This document shows positions 1 through 11,639 of a DNA stretch of 64,000 nucleotides, in pieces. The translations under genes were made by a program, and so were the position numbers. The DNA lies in the NCBI GenBank assembly GCA_026168455.1, contig CM047426.1, forward strand, positions 28,145,058 through 28,209,057, given 5' to 3'. A model generated the notes under the pieces. That model made no database searches. It saw only the letters and a program-made list of their open reading frames with translations, and was not told where the DNA came from. Every line of letters begins with the position of its first letter. Positions within the stretch are counted from its first letter, which is position 1. The stretch comes from Theocolax elegans. Lineage: Eukaryota; Arthropoda; Insecta; Hymenoptera; Cerocephalidae.

Positions 1-767
1 GACTTGGATTGCTCCTTGTCCGTGCCACGTGGTGGTACCTCCTTTCGAGGCTTCTTCTTCTTGTGGCTCTTAGTGACCTCGGGGGGGGGGGGGCTTTGGG
101 GGCCCTCTCTACTTCTCTTTTGAGCCTGCATTCTAGCTGTAGCCGTAAAGACGGCTTTAGCTATTATGCCTCTTCTCTTAGGCCGCCGACGATTCTCGTG
201 ACCAACTCGATAAACCTCGACTTGGCACTTGTAATCGTCGACAGCCGAAAACATCTTTTTGGTTTTCCCGTAGAACTCTTGTACAAGAGTGTCTGCGGTC
301 TTCAGCCCTGTCTTGACGACCATGGATATGTTAGGCTGCTTTGCACAAGCAGCCAACATAGCCTGGGTTTCGCTATTTAGATGGTCGTAAGTGGAGTCGA
401 TGTCCTCCTGCGCCTCCTCTACCTTCTCGTATTCCTTGCGGAATATTTCGATCTCCTCTTGAGATTCCTTACTATAGGCAGAGATGCTACTGATGGCACT
501 ACCAAGGCTGGTAACGCTGCCGCTTCGTAACCTGTTTGCGGATGCAACACTCAACATCTGTAACGACGGCTGCTGTTGGGGGTTTTCTTTCGAGGGCCCC
601 ACCTCTGACGTGTTCGTAGAACGAAGCGCTTGGTGGCCTCCCCCAAAATCCGTGAGGCCAGCGCCGGCCACCGGGGCTTTCACCCGATCGGAACCGACGG
701 CGGGATTGACTCCTAGTTTGGAGCTGCCCGCTTGGGGTAATAGGTATTCCATTCGCTTGCTCATCAT
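1..767 (-). CDS. ORF1 (gag-like) of a non-LTR retrotransposon, partial
   Basis: One minus-strand frame stays open from an ATG pair at 767-762 to the left edge of the window, with an in-frame TGA just upstream of the ATG, so the start is fairly clear. About 255 residues are visible. The N-terminal third is rich in Ser, Gly and Pro. A charged, probably coiled-coil stretch follows (SKESQEEIEIFRKEYEKV, about residues 95-112), and the visible end is basic with a poly-Pro tract and Lys runs (HKKKKPRK). This layout is typical of the nucleic-acid-binding ORF1 protein of R1-clade elements, where CCHC knuckles would lie further on, outside the window. No zinc knuckle is visible here, so the family call is an inference from layout. 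The region is GC-rich compared with its AT-rich surroundings. Open frames on the plus strand over the same bases are shadows. Confidence 0.55.
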   Translation of the reverse strand, partial: MMSKRMEYLLPQAGSSKLGVNPAVGSDRVKAPVAGAGLTDFGGGHQALRSTNTSEVGPSKENPQQQPSLQMLSVASANRLRSGSVTSLGSAISSISAYSKESQEEIEIFRKEYEKVEEAQEDIDSTYDHLNSETQAMLAACAKQPNISMVVKTGLKTADTLVQEFYGKTKKMFSAVDDYKCQVEVYRVGHENRRRPKRRGIIAKAVFTATARMQAQKRSREGPQSPPPPEVTKSHKKKKPRKEVPPRGTDKEQSK

Positions 768-905
768 CCTTCTTCAACTGTTTGGTCCACGAAGGCTATT
801 TTGTTTCACCTCTACCCTTCACGCAAGCGTGACGAGCTTTCCCCCATCCGCCACCCGGGGGACGCGCCGCATACGGGAACAGGAAACCCCGCGCGGAATA
901 AATTT
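768..905 (-). other. Probable 5' leader of the non-LTR element
   Basis: GC-rich bases upstream of the minus-strand ORF1 stop abruptly near 905, where the sequence becomes AT-rich. This fits the 5' untranslated leader and 5' boundary of the element. No promoter motif was identified. Confidence 0.4.
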
Positions 906-1228
906 ATTACTGCTATTATTAATTTATTTACTAAATCTATGTATGCGTGCTTTATAAATATGAGATTATTACAGTTTTTAAACTCATCGTATTTACATTA
1001 AGTTTTGAGTACAATATAGCCAATAAATACATTTACCATAAAGATATATCGCTACATATTGAAAATATATTAATTTTTTTTTTTGCAAGTATATTGGCAA
1101 TAATATTGCTAGTGAAATAATTCCTTGTGCGTGTAATATGAAATTTAGCTCAAGCCTCAATTCTCCGCTTATAAAACATAATGCCACCGAAAGGGCTCTC
1201 CGATGTTTGCGCACATCAAATTTGTATT
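906..1228. repeat. AT-rich flank with a degenerate copy of arm sequence
   Basis: No gene seen. Bases about 1020-1180 resemble 1440-1560 inside the adjacent inverted-repeat arm (shared core GGCAATAATATTGCTAGT and following bases) and also resemble the minus strand of 40050-40110. It is therefore a member of the same dispersed repeat family. Confidence 0.5.
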
Positions 1229-2095
1229 CGCGGAGTAAGCCCGCCGCGGGCACTCTCCGACGTCCGCATTGGAACAGCAAACGTGCTCGAAAAAAAAAAA
1301 GTTTTTTCGTTAAAATTACAATTCTCCGAATTTCAGACTTAATAAATATCTTGGAAAACTCGTTCCAAATGTTTAGGATAATAATTGCAATAGTCTGGCT
1401 GTAGAATTGATTCGAGTGTTCAATATACAAAATGCCAATGAATAACTACCATAAATTCGCAATATATTCGTAATATATCAGCAATAATATTGCTAGTAAG
1501 TTAATTCCGAGTCCGTGTAAAATAAAATCTAACTGAACCCTCGATGAAGTTTTATAATAGTCTGGGAATCATCAAGCTATAGTATATCTATAATATGTTT
1601 ACGTTTACCAAATATTTTTAAACTGACTTTTTATAATATATTAGTATATGCTGAACAAATCGATATGATTAAAATTAATTGGGTCATATCTTTACTCAAA
1701 ATCGGTATTATGAGAAATCGTGGATTTATGTCACGCATCTTAATAATTATTCGGATAACCAAAGAAACACGTTCATTCGCGATTTCATCCACTTGAGGTA
1801 ATAAAAGATCATCGATTTGTCGGTAGTATTGACAATTTGGTAAATGTTACGAAGCTATGGAAGACACGAAACTTATTATGTAAATGAATATTATAAGACA
1901 CAAGTTGCGATTAATAATTATTCTTAAATGTTCTGGAGGTCTCCATATACCCAGATGGCCGCACTGCCTGTAATATTACTCACCCAATTTGGTTAACTGA
2001 GATCCCTATTCTCTTTAGTCTTCTTGCTTATTTAGTGATTCTCGTTTTAGTCTTAGGTAACGGTGATTAAATGCAATTTACGCTCAGTAATGTGA

Positions 2096-2540
2096 AAATC
2101 GCTTCAGTCGTGCGAACAACCTCGAGAAAGCTAGAAAACCATCTCCCACAACAGTGTCATAATATACTATAATATTTGTGTTGATACCAAATTGGACGTA
2201 ATATAGAGAACCTGCAACTATAACAATTTGAAAATAAAATTAACCCTTAGAGTATCGTCATGACGTACATATGCGTCATGCTCCGACTCGCAAACATTTA
2301 ATTTCATAGGAATGATTGTGTCTTGTTGAAATTTTCCAAAATAGTTTATATTTGATAACATTTTAACCTCAGAATTCCACTTTCATTTCAGATTTTTTGA
2401 GGTTCTAATGTTATAAAATATCGTATGAAACTATTGTGGAAGATGTTTTTTTTACCTTTCTTGATGTTTTCACTCGCTCCGCTCGTGCGAACAACCTCGA
2501 GAAGGGTAGAAAACCATCTCCCACAACAGTGTCATAAATC
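2096..2540 (-). repeat. Dispersed motif, two copies in the left arm
   Basis: A block containing GTGCGAACAACCTCGAGAA and CCATCTCCCACAACAGTGTCA occurs at about 2110-2165 and, in longer form, at 2405-2540. The mirrored copies are at 15365-15495 and 15745-15800, and a further copy is at 40118-40300. The longer form includes ACTCGCTCCGCTCGTGCGA, a short GC-rich palindromic tract. Confidence 0.7.
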
Positions 2541-4319
2541 TACTATTTAATACAAATGATCCACAAAAGTTTTACACCATAAAAATGAAAAACAAAAAAT
2601 ATTTTCTTGACCTGACTCTATCCATATAGCATCTCAAAAAAAATTTTCATAGTAAATTCCATTTCAAAAAACTCATTTTTTGAGGTTAAAATAACTTTTG
2701 AACAAATTATTATATCAGTACCTAAATTTTGATCCGACCATTTGACGTGACAGCATATTATATACTGATTCCTACTAATCTACTCGACTGTTACCGACCA
2801 CTGCAAAATAGGTTGTTTATATTACATTTAATTAACAAAATGTACCATATTTTATAGATAAATTCAGCGTATGATACAATGATTATAGCTACTTTAAAGC
2901 AATTTTTTATTATTTTCTATATAAACCCAACATATGTGTTTAATTCACTGGCAAGTGGGAAAATCAATTAGTAATTTTGTAACTTTTGTAACTTTTATAG
3001 TGGTCACTCTATAATTCTCCATCCGTATTACTAACTAACCATATTACTTAATAACTATACTAAGTTACTAAATACCCATATTTATTTTCTATAAAGGCAA
3101 TATATGTGTTTGATTCTTTGGCAACTGTATAATATTTAATAAATATATGAACTGTAATGGGTATAGGATTTTTTTATTTCAAGATTAGGTGAAATAAATG
3201 TTTTATATTTATACATTTACTTACATAATTTATAAAAACCATGTTTATTATGTTGGTAAGTTATTGTTCTCTATACTTATACATATTGAATACCTCCTTT
3301 AACATTTCAATAAAGCCAATGTGTCAGTTCTTTGGCAAATGTATAGGTTATTTAGAAATTTTGTAAATTTGATATGTATAGAAGTATTTTTATTTCAACG
3401 CTGAGTAAGATAAATGTTTGATAGTCACCGTGATCAAAATAATTTAAAATGAAACACAGTGTTATATTTAAGTGGATTTCTATCGTTTTCCATTCTTATT
3501 ATAGATGCTAAACCTATTTTTTGCTATAAAGCCTATATATATATAAGTTCGATTCTTTGGTAAGTATATAATATCAAAATGGAATCGACAAGTATTTCTG
3601 TAGAAAAATAACACATTTATTTCAGAAAAATATATGTCCTGCAATTATTTAGCTTACTATATTTGTTTTTTTTATTCGAACAAAACTTATCTAATACATA
3701 ATCCAAACGTTATAAATATCGAAAAACACCTTCTGCGAAAGTCTAAACATTCGCAAGTATGGTTTAATTTCTATCACACTTTGGCAATTGATATTGAATG
3801 CTTAAAACAATAACATTTTAACTTATTCGATTCTTACAAAGTTTTCGGAATAAACAGTACTGAAATCAAAATACAGTCGACAAGTATCTGTTGATAAATG
3901 ACACATTTTTTCAGTAAGGTATATACTACACATATATTATTTTATAATTTTTAGCCCTGCTAAGTTTTAGAGCAATAAATACACAATAGTATTTACAATA
4001 ATATTCATTTGTACGAAATTAATTTCTTCAAATGTAAAAAACGGAAATTTTTCTTTTTTATTGTTTTTAAATAAAGTAATACTTGGCAGACATTTCAATA
4101 CTTTCTGTGGTAAATTAGTTACTTATGAAGACTTCCCAACCTACTTATCGCATCCTACTATATTCTTTATGAACCTTTTTAAATAATTTTCACATACATT
4201 TTAGAGCGAGATACTTTTTAAAGGATATCTTTTAGGAGCTCATATGTCTTAACTATGCTATAAACTTAATACGGAATCGAACTTTTGTGTATAAAATTAT
4301 TTACTTATATTTTTATACA

Positions 4320-4565
4320 TTCGCAATATATTAATCATATAATAATAATAATATATTCATAATATAATGGTAATCTGTTGGCAATATATTGGTAATACAT
4401 TGATCATATAGTGAAAATATAATTGGAATACATTGTCAATATAATAGTAATATGTTAACAATGTATTGGCAATATATTGGTAATATATTGGCAATGCGTT
4501 GGCAATATATTGGTAATATATTGGCAATGTATTGGCAATATGTTGACAATGTATTAGCAATAATA
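4320..4565 (+). repeat. (TTGGCAATATATTGGTAATA)n-like minisatellite
   Basis: Degenerate 10- to 12-base units with TTGGCAATATA or TTGGTAATATA are repeated about 20 times. They abut the transposase relic and are mirrored in the right arm at 13015-13245. Confidence 0.8.
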
Positions 4566-5310
4566 CAGAAAATTGCCAAAGAGACGCTACACCCATACAA
4601 GTTCCAAATGGTCCAGGCCTTGAGGGATCCCGATAGGCGTAAAAGGATGGAATTTGCAGCAACCATGTTACGAAGACACCGTAGAGATCCTGAACCAAAG
4701 CGGCGGATCTGCTGCACCGATGAATCAACCTTTATGCAGTGTGGCATGCTCAACAGACAAAACCACCGTGACTGGGTACCGGAAAACCTGAGGTGGGTTC
4801 GTGAAGTCGAAAACCAGCGTGGCTGGAAAATTAACGTGTGAACAGGCATAGTTGGGGATCGGCTTGTGGGCCCGTATTTTTTCGAGGGAAATATAAGTGG
4901 AAAAAATTATTTACATTTCCCGGAAAACGAGCTGCCCCGTCTCCTAGAAGGAAACCCTGTAAATGTAAATACAATGTGGTGATTACAAGATGGCGCACCA
5001 GTCCACAACACAAACTACGTCCAACTATGCCTGACATGTTCCTTCCGGCGGCGTTGAATCGGCAAAAATGGATCTTCCGTTAAGTACCCGCCGCGATCGC
5101 CGGACCTCAACCATTTGGACTATTACCTTTGGGGGCAGATTAAGGATATCTGCTACCAGGAGAAGTCCACAACTCGAGAAAATATGATTTCGCGCAGCGT
5201 TTGCTACAATCAGCATTACCGAGTTGCGGAAGGCAAGGGAATGTTTCATCAATCGCTTGCAATGTGTTCTAAAGCATGCTGGGGGAAATATAGAACAATA
5301 TATGTAAATA
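4566..5310 (+). pseudogene. Mariner-like (IS630/Tc1-mariner) transposase relic, left copy
   Basis: The reading frame starting near 4560 encodes the catalytic half of a Tc1/mariner transposase: CCTDESTF (first Asp), an IVGDRLVGPYFFEGN block, WLQDGAPVHN-type block (second Asp) and PPRSPDLNHLDYYLWG (third Asp). About 37 residues separate the second and third acidic residues, as in D,D37D-type elements. The frame is kept throughout but is broken by three TGA codons, each where the family normally has Trp (in the VWTG, MWxLQDG and RRWIG contexts). The N-terminal DNA-binding half is absent, replaced by the minisatellite. No terminal inverted repeats were found. It is inactive. The same stops are present in the mirrored right copy, so they predate the inverted duplication. 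Confidence 0.8.
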
Positions 5311-5439
5311 AATGTAAATAATTGTACAAAAATAAAATTAAAGTGATGTTAATTAAAGTTAAAGTGATGAATCATATTGTACGCTATTTATATCGGAATA
5401 TGCTTTTCAATATAAAGGTTAAATTGTTGAATTACATGT

Positions 5440-5535
5440 GCTTTGTTTACAGACACACCGTTTACCTCCGTCGCTGATTAGCCCTGGCAGCATAAATAGA
5501 GCGACGTTAAATAACAAAAAAAAAAAAAATTGTTG
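5440..5535 (+). mobile_element. 3' tail fragment of a retroposon with poly-A
   Basis: A short block ending in GAGCGACGTTAAATAAC followed by a run of A (about 5517-5529) looks like the 3' end of a 5'-truncated non-LTR element. It falls in the part missing from the right arm, so it was either inserted after arm formation or lost from the other arm. Confidence 0.45.
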
Positions 5536-5710
5536 AATTTTACACAGCAGTTACCTCCTACATTAAAAGTAAAAATATTAGAACAAAAAGACGAGACTTT
5601 CAGATTTCAATAATATGAACCTCTATTCTCCCAATGAAAAAGCACCTTTAATCAACAAAAGTTTTCTTTGGACGCATGCTATGTCCACGTAGACTTTATG
5701 TCTACATTAT

Positions 5711-7804
5711 ATGTATACAACCCACTCCTGCGTCTAGAGCGATTTCAGAATATACCACCTACCCCTGCATCGTGGGCAATTTTCCCTGTTGATCTTGCGG
5801 TGCGGGTGAATAAGTAGTGAATCGGGTTTTTGTACCCTTAACAGCATATTCTTACAGGTAGATAGGGCCAAATAAAGGCGCATACGCCCGTCAGAGAATA
5901 GTCAGTATACATCGTGATTCATAAACAATACCAGAAATATATAATTTGAATTTTTCCCAAAAAAGTAAGTAAGTATTTAGAAAAAAGTTTGCATACAAGA
6001 AGTATGATATTTATTGAGTGTGTCCAGGGCTACATTCATTTATCCTTTGGCTCATTGTGAAACTCGAAATTAAGGGTCTTAATTAAGTATTACAGCAACT
6101 TGAGTGTTTTCAACACCAAATCACGTGTAAGAATATTTAGGCATTTTAAAACAAAGCGACGCCTATATATTTGAAGTAATTTGTATTCCTTTTTTCTAGA
6201 ATGTCCGCAGAAATAATTTTGATTTTTAAAATTTTAGTAATGCAAGTATCCAGAATATGGAATAACCTCAAAGAGGCCAATGCCATCCTTATAGCCGCAA
6301 CGGATATTACAGCTTTTGACAAAGCACAATTGAACTTGCATCTTGCATTTTGCAAGCTTCTATATACAGTTTAATAATTAATGTGTTGCTTATGTTAAAA
6401 GTATGTACGTAAAGTAAAATAAATATCTGTTTATTAATCGTTTGCAGGTTTGATTTATAATATTAATTTACGTTTATATCTAAGCAACACAAAAGTTATA
6501 AATTAACCATTTGGAGGCTCACTTACATAACAGGCCGTGTTATGCAGTCTTCGCCCTCTGAACTCTCTATAACTTAACAGTAAACAAGAATTATCCAGTG
6601 AAACTTTATAGAGAATGCAAAGGACAAAACATGCATAATGCGGCCAATTATCGAATTTGTTTTCGCACAACCGAATCAAAATCCATATCTGCAACTATAA
6701 AACCAAAATTACAACAACACTGCGGCTTTGATGTCGACATTACAGCTGCAGCCGTGCATTTCTCGTTTTGTTTTCGCGAGAAGCACACTTGCTGACTCGA
6801 AACTCGCTCCGAAACCTTGATACCATCTTCGAAGCTGCGGCTGTGCTTTTGGCGGAAAAAGACACGATCAAGGCACGACTACGGCCTTGACGTCTGTATC
6901 GGAACTGCGGCTGTGATTTTCTGATCTGCTATTGAGTTTAGAGCACAGACGTTAAAGCCGTAGTCGCCCGGCAAAATCACTTGCTCGCGAGAACTTTTGA
7001 ACAAAATTTGAGTTACGACTAATCTTGGCTCAAGTTGATTATTATTAAATAAATGAGCTTGCTTATTCTTGGATATGTTGATCTGAGCATCTAGACTCGA
7101 GATGGACTATGGAGGAATTATTTGCTCTTTGAGCTATCGGGTAAAAGTTGGCGTAAGTAAACTTTAGAGATGGTATTGAACTTTGATTTGCGGCTCCGGT
7201 AGAATGTATCTCAGATTTTTGAGCGCATTTTGCCAAAATACGCTGGTTCTTTTATCCGTTCAAACATAACCCTTAATTTCAAATCTGACAATAAGCCAAA
7301 GCATTAAAGAATGTAGCCCTGGATACGCTCTATAGATATCACACTTCACGTATGCAAAAATATTAATGAATAGTTGTAAATTCTGGAAAGATAAAAAGAA
7401 CTTTCAAGCTCAAAAAGACCCTTAAAATACGAGTTACACGAAATAGCTATAAAGCTGCAAAATTAACGCGTGGAATTAAAACTTTCGAATGATTGGATTG
7501 GCAATGTCAAACTCGTCAAATTCAGGATGATATCCTATATCAAAGTTTTTACACCTCTAAAAAATCTTTAATTTCGAGTCTCACAACAAGATCAACAAAA
7601 TCAACAGGGAAAATCGCCCTAGACGCAGGGATAGGTGGTATATTCTGACTATTCTCTCGCGGGAGTGGAAGCCTCCAGTGAGGCGTACCTGTGAAATTGT
7701 GCCGCTAAGAGTGGAAAAGACCGATGCACGACTTATTCACCCTCCCCGCAAATTCAACAGAGAAAATCGCTCTAGACAAAGGAGTGGGTTGTATACATAT
7801 AATG
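5711..7804. repeat. Inner, more diverged inverted repeats of the foldback
   Basis: The reverse complement of 5711-6110 aligns, with many substitutions and indels, to 7270-7804. Shared blocks include GGGTTGTATACATATAATG, CTAGACGCAGG, GACTATTCTCT, GAATGTAGCCCTGGA and CCCTTAATTTC. The centre (6110-7270) holds a further small hairpin (6877-6896 against 6946-6965). The left inner repeat runs directly into the 4-kb left arm. The right one stops at 7804, where the R2 element begins, and the matching arm resumes at 12259. No gene was recognised. Confidence 0.7.
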
Positions 7805-7817
7805 ACTCTCTATATAT

Positions 7818-7904
7818 GACTCTCTTAAGGCACACACGTCCTCGTCGTGAGAGTCGGGCAACGTCCTCCTTCTATTATGGATGGAAAAGCGGCTGAGATG
7901 TGCC
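7818..7904 (+). ncRNA. HDV-like self-cleaving ribozyme at the R2 5' end
   Basis: The bases fold by hand into the nested double pseudoknot of the hepatitis-delta ribozyme family. P1 is GACTCTC (7818-7824) with GAGAGTC (7849-7855). P2 is GGCACA (7829-7834) with TGTGCC (7899-7904). P3 is ACG (7836-7838) with CGT (7846-7848), closing a 7-base L3 TCCTCGT. The P1.1/J1-4 strand is GGGCAAC (7856-7862). P4 is TCCTCC (7864-7869) with GGATGGA (7879-7885, one bulge). J4/2 contains the expected catalytic cytosine, probably 7893. The 5' strand of P1 is 28S-derived sequence. R2 elements of several arthropods are known to process their RNA with such ribozymes, some cutting inside the 28S sequence. Predicted cleavage lies just before G7818, leaving 13 bases of 28S on the RNA. 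Confidence 0.85.
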
Positions 7905-8009
7905 TACCTACCAGAAGATGTTTTATCGTCTGGATTTGCATTTGAGCGGGGTGTTCTCCGGGGCACTCATGTGAGTCTTCTGTGGGAATCCGCCACTTAA
8001 GCGGTGGTC

Positions 8010-8310
8010 GCAAAAGCAATGCGCATGGCGGACTTGAAGATGGACCCAGTGGTGAAGCAATGCGCGTCGGCTAAAGCAATGCGCATGGGCTGAAGCAATG
8101 CGCGTCGGCTAAAGCAATGCGCGTGGAGCTGTACTAGAGACCAACTCCCAAAGCAATGCGTGTGAAGATAAGCAATGCGCATGAAGGAAAGCAATGCGCG
8201 TGAAGTGTGTTAAGAAAAGCAATGCACATGGGAGTGCAACAATTATTGTGGTTAAAAGCAATGCGCATGAGAGTGCAACAATTATTGTGGTTAAAAGCAA
8301 TGCGCGTGGA
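8010..8310 (+). repeat. Irregular tandem array of AAAGCAATGCGCRTG
   Basis: About eleven copies of a 15-base core AAAGCAATGCGC(A/G)TG, spaced 16 to 40 bases, lie in the R2 leader. The last units form a 39-base direct repeat containing GAGTGCAACAATTATTGTGG. Function unknown. Confidence 0.8.
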
Positions 8311-8636
8311 TTCGGACGAGGGCGGCCGTTTGGAAGATACCCGTCCAACTGTTAGATCAATCTAAACGAAGGTATAAATAATGATCCCTATTTTTCGGAA
8401 TTGAGTAAAATAGTAGTTGGTCTGTAAAATTATGGTATCATTAAGAAAGAAAGAAATGTCAATTGCTAACGACCACTACTCAGATTGGTCGAATGGAAAG
8501 ATTAGGGAACCCTCATTGAGCTGTCTCGGAGCGGCGAAAATGAGTGGCAATACTGGTATACAAACCATCTTACCTAGCCAGAACATCGGCCTAAATATAC
8601 TCGGACCAGGACTCCCTAGGGTCTGTAGTTAAAATA

Positions 8637-11600
8637 TTGGAGTCAAATAACTTAAAAATGAGTGAATTAAATGTAGCCTCGGATGCCAACGACTCTACTG
8701 CCCCACGGGGGTCGTCGGAAAATAATACTAACCCGAGGGGTAATCTTGAAGACAGGCAAGTATTCAATATCAAGAAACTCGAGATTGAAACCACTGCAAA
8801 ATCGCATATTGTATGTCCCGAGTGTATTAGTCAGAGTCGCAACTTGCTCTGTCTTAGTGCTAAAGACCTGGAAGCACATTTCGAAAGCGACCATAAAGAA
8901 GCGAAAATCAGCTGGAAGTGTAAAGATTGCGGTAAGCCTTATTCAACTGCACATGGATTAAGAATCCATGCATACCACTGCAAAGGCCCGTAGCAAGTGG
9001 ATGTTCTAGAATTTAAATGTTCCTTATGTAATGCGTCATTTAAAACGAAAATGGGTTTATCCCAACATGAGAGGTCTAGACATCCCAAGCTTCGCAATGA
9101 AAAACGTGCTAGTGAAGCTAATAAAACAAAAGGGCGCAAAGGACGCCTTCCGACGTTACTAAATGATCAAGAATTCGAACAGCTTAAAGACCTTAACAAC
9201 TTGTACAGGAATGAACGCCAAATCAAATAAAACAACCAGATAACGAAAACGAAAATGAAAATGAAAATAGAAACAGACGTAACAATAACAGTAACAGAAG
9301 TACTCGTAATAAACCTCCAACAAGGGCTGAACGGAAAAGATACTTCTATTCAAGGTGCCAAGATCTTTACAATGAATGTCCGACAAAGTTGGCTGACTTG
9401 GTAGTCGAGAATGATTTCTCGCTATTACAAAAATCTAGTCCACCGGCGAAAGCCGATGTTCAGGAGCTTTATCATCGCCTATGGGGTGAGCCGGGGCCGC
9501 AAAGCGCTGATTGGCCTATAGTGGACGAAGCTATACCAACAAAAAAGGTCTTCTATCCAGTAACTTGCGAAGAATTATAAAAGAAAATAATGAAGATCGG
9601 AAGCTTCTCATCTCCTGGGCTGGATGGTATACAGTGATATCACTTGACTGACAAGGGGAGTTGAGTTTGTTTTAAATAAATATTTTAATCTGCTACTGTT
9701 AAAGCAATTCTTTCCAACAAGTTGGCATATAAATCGCACAACATTAATCCCCAAAGTGGGTAAAGATCGTGCTGATGTGGCAAATTGGCGGCCACTGACA
9801 ACCGGCTCGCTAATAAGTAGAATTTTCTCTGGACTAGTAGACAAGAGGATTCGAGGAAACATCAAGCGATCCCTAAGGCAAAAAGGCTTTACTAATACCA
9901 ATGGATGTTTTGAAAATGTTGCCATTTTGGAAGCCATAATAATGGCTGCCAAACAAAGGGGTGGAGTCCTAGGAGTCCTAAATTTGGAGAAGGCATTCGA
10001 CACTCCTCACTCGGCGATCGAAAAGGCCTTACAACGAAAAGTTCTTAGCTTAACGGTCTCGAAATATATTTCTGGGATGTATAAAGATTGTTCAACGATT
10101 GTTAAGGCCGATGGAGGTGGTGTCGATATCCGATTAATGAGAGGGGTTAAACAAGGTGATCCATTATCGCCTTTAATATTTAGTTTATGTATTGAGCCTC
10201 TTCTCGAGTTGCTACAATCGGAAACCGAGGGGATTAAAATAGAGGTAGAGAGCACTGCTACTTCTGTCATAGCTTTCGCTGATGACATTGTATTGATGGC
10301 TGCAAACGAGAAAGTAGCCCGAAAGCAAGTTAAAATGACAGTGGAGTATTTATCTAGGTTGGGCATGAAACTCTCGGTAAATAAATGTTGTGCGGTACAA
10401 TATAAAGCTAAGAATAAAACATTTTACATCACCGATCCAAAGATCGTGATCAATAACTCGGCTATTAGGTCATCTGAGGCTGACGAGGCTTTTAAATATC
10501 TCCGAGCAAAAATAGCCCCATGGAGTGGGCGGGCAAATAATTTCGAACTGCAAACTTTCGACGAAATTATTTTGCGGACAAATAGTCTAGCTTTAAAGCC
10601 TATGCAGAAAATTGAATTGCTTCGAGTATACCTTTTGCCTCGATTTATACACGGGTTGGTGATGAAAACACCCGCGGTAACCATATTGACACAAATAGAC
10701 TCGCTGATACGTAAACACGTTAAGTCTATCTTAAGGTTGCATGAAACAACTTGCACAGCATTCTTCTACACTCCGCGAAGATCTGGAGGCTTGGGATTGC
10801 CCGAAGTAGAAAAACTTGTGCTTATTACAGCCCTCAGAAATGGTATTAAGGCAGCGCAGACTACAGATCAATCCACCTTTGATGCGATAAATAGCTCAAG
10901 GAAACAAACAGAATTAAAACAGATTGCTAATTTGCTCCGGATCAATTGGCCTACTAATTTGGAATCGGTGAACAAATATAAAAATAACCTAAAATCAAAT
11001 TATGTGAAAGAATGGAGTAACTGTCCCAGTCAAGGACAGGGCGTTACCACCTTTCAATCCGACCCAACGGCGAATAAGTGGCTCTCAAGTAATTTTCTGC
11101 TTTCTGCATCCCTAATAACGGACGCAATTAAACTAAGAACCAATACGATTGCCACAAGGTTGGTCATGAGGCGGGATGCGAATAAAATCAGGAATACCCC
11201 CATGGAATGCAGAAAGTGTGGTCAAAAACATGAAAATCTACCTCATATTCTCGGTGAGTGTATATGCACAAAAACATCACGCATTAAACGACACGACGAG
11301 ATTAAAAATCTAATTAGGAACATTACTGCTGAAAAGTGTCAAGTAATCGACGAGCCTAGAATAACAGTCGAAGAGAGATTATATAAACCCGACCTCGTCA
11401 CTTTGAATGAGGTTGAGGCTTTCGTGGTCGACGTAACTGTCCGCTACGAAAAGGATGAATATCTCTCCCTAGGCCATGATGAAAACATCAACAAATACTT
11501 ACCGATTCTTGACAATATCAAAAACACATTCAAGAGAGATGCAGCAAGAGTCATTCCCGTTGTTATAGGATCAAGAGTAGCCATCCCGATTCACACGCGG

Positions 11601-11639
11601 GAATCACTTAAAACTCTAAAGATACCCAAGAAGGATTGA
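8637..11639 (+). pseudogene. R2 protein: zinc fingers, RT, restriction-like endonuclease; broken
   Basis: This is the single ORF of an R2 element, which encodes target-primed reverse transcription. In order there are three zinc fingers, CCHH (CPEC...H...H), CCHC (CKDCGKPY...H...C) and CCHH (CSLCNASF...H...H), the set and order of R2-A elements. A basic Myb-like segment follows, then the linker block ELYHRLWGEPGPQSADWP, and the RT with RGVKQGDPLSP and FADD. The C-terminus has the CCHC knuckle CRKCGQKHENLPHILGEC and the endonuclease core KPDLV...VVDVTV. Residues from 9756 to the stop at 11639 are one open frame of 627 codons. Upstream there is an in-frame TAG at about 8991 and at least two frameshifts (about 9200 and 9600-9750). 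In RT motif A the catalytic Asp of the usual LDxxxAF is Asn (LNLEKAFDT), so RT activity is probably lost even in the open part. Confidence 0.85.

Larger units (their letters stand above)
1229..5710 (+). repeat. Left arm of a giant inverted repeat
   Basis: The reverse complement of this segment matches 12259-16676 almost base for base over about 4.08 kb of alignable sequence. Examples are the tract with ATGACGTACATATGCGTCAT at 2258-2277 and its mirror near 15640, and the outer tips at 1229 and 16676 (CGCGGAGTAAGCCC). Two indels separate the arms: 5160-5562 is missing from the right arm, and 13243-13600 is missing from the left. Outside a transposase relic and a minisatellite it is AT-rich and non-coding. 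The arms and the weaker inner repeats (5711-7804) together look like one large foldback structure. Whether this is a mobile foldback element, a recent inverted duplication or an assembly artefact cannot be settled by reading. Confidence 0.85.

Noticed and set aside
9..957. Plus-strand open frames over the first kilobase
   Set aside because: They are shadows of one continuous minus-strand frame with gag-like composition.
8010..8310. CRISPR array
   Set aside because: Unit spacing is irregular, spacers are themselves repeated, and the context is a eukaryotic retrotransposon leader.
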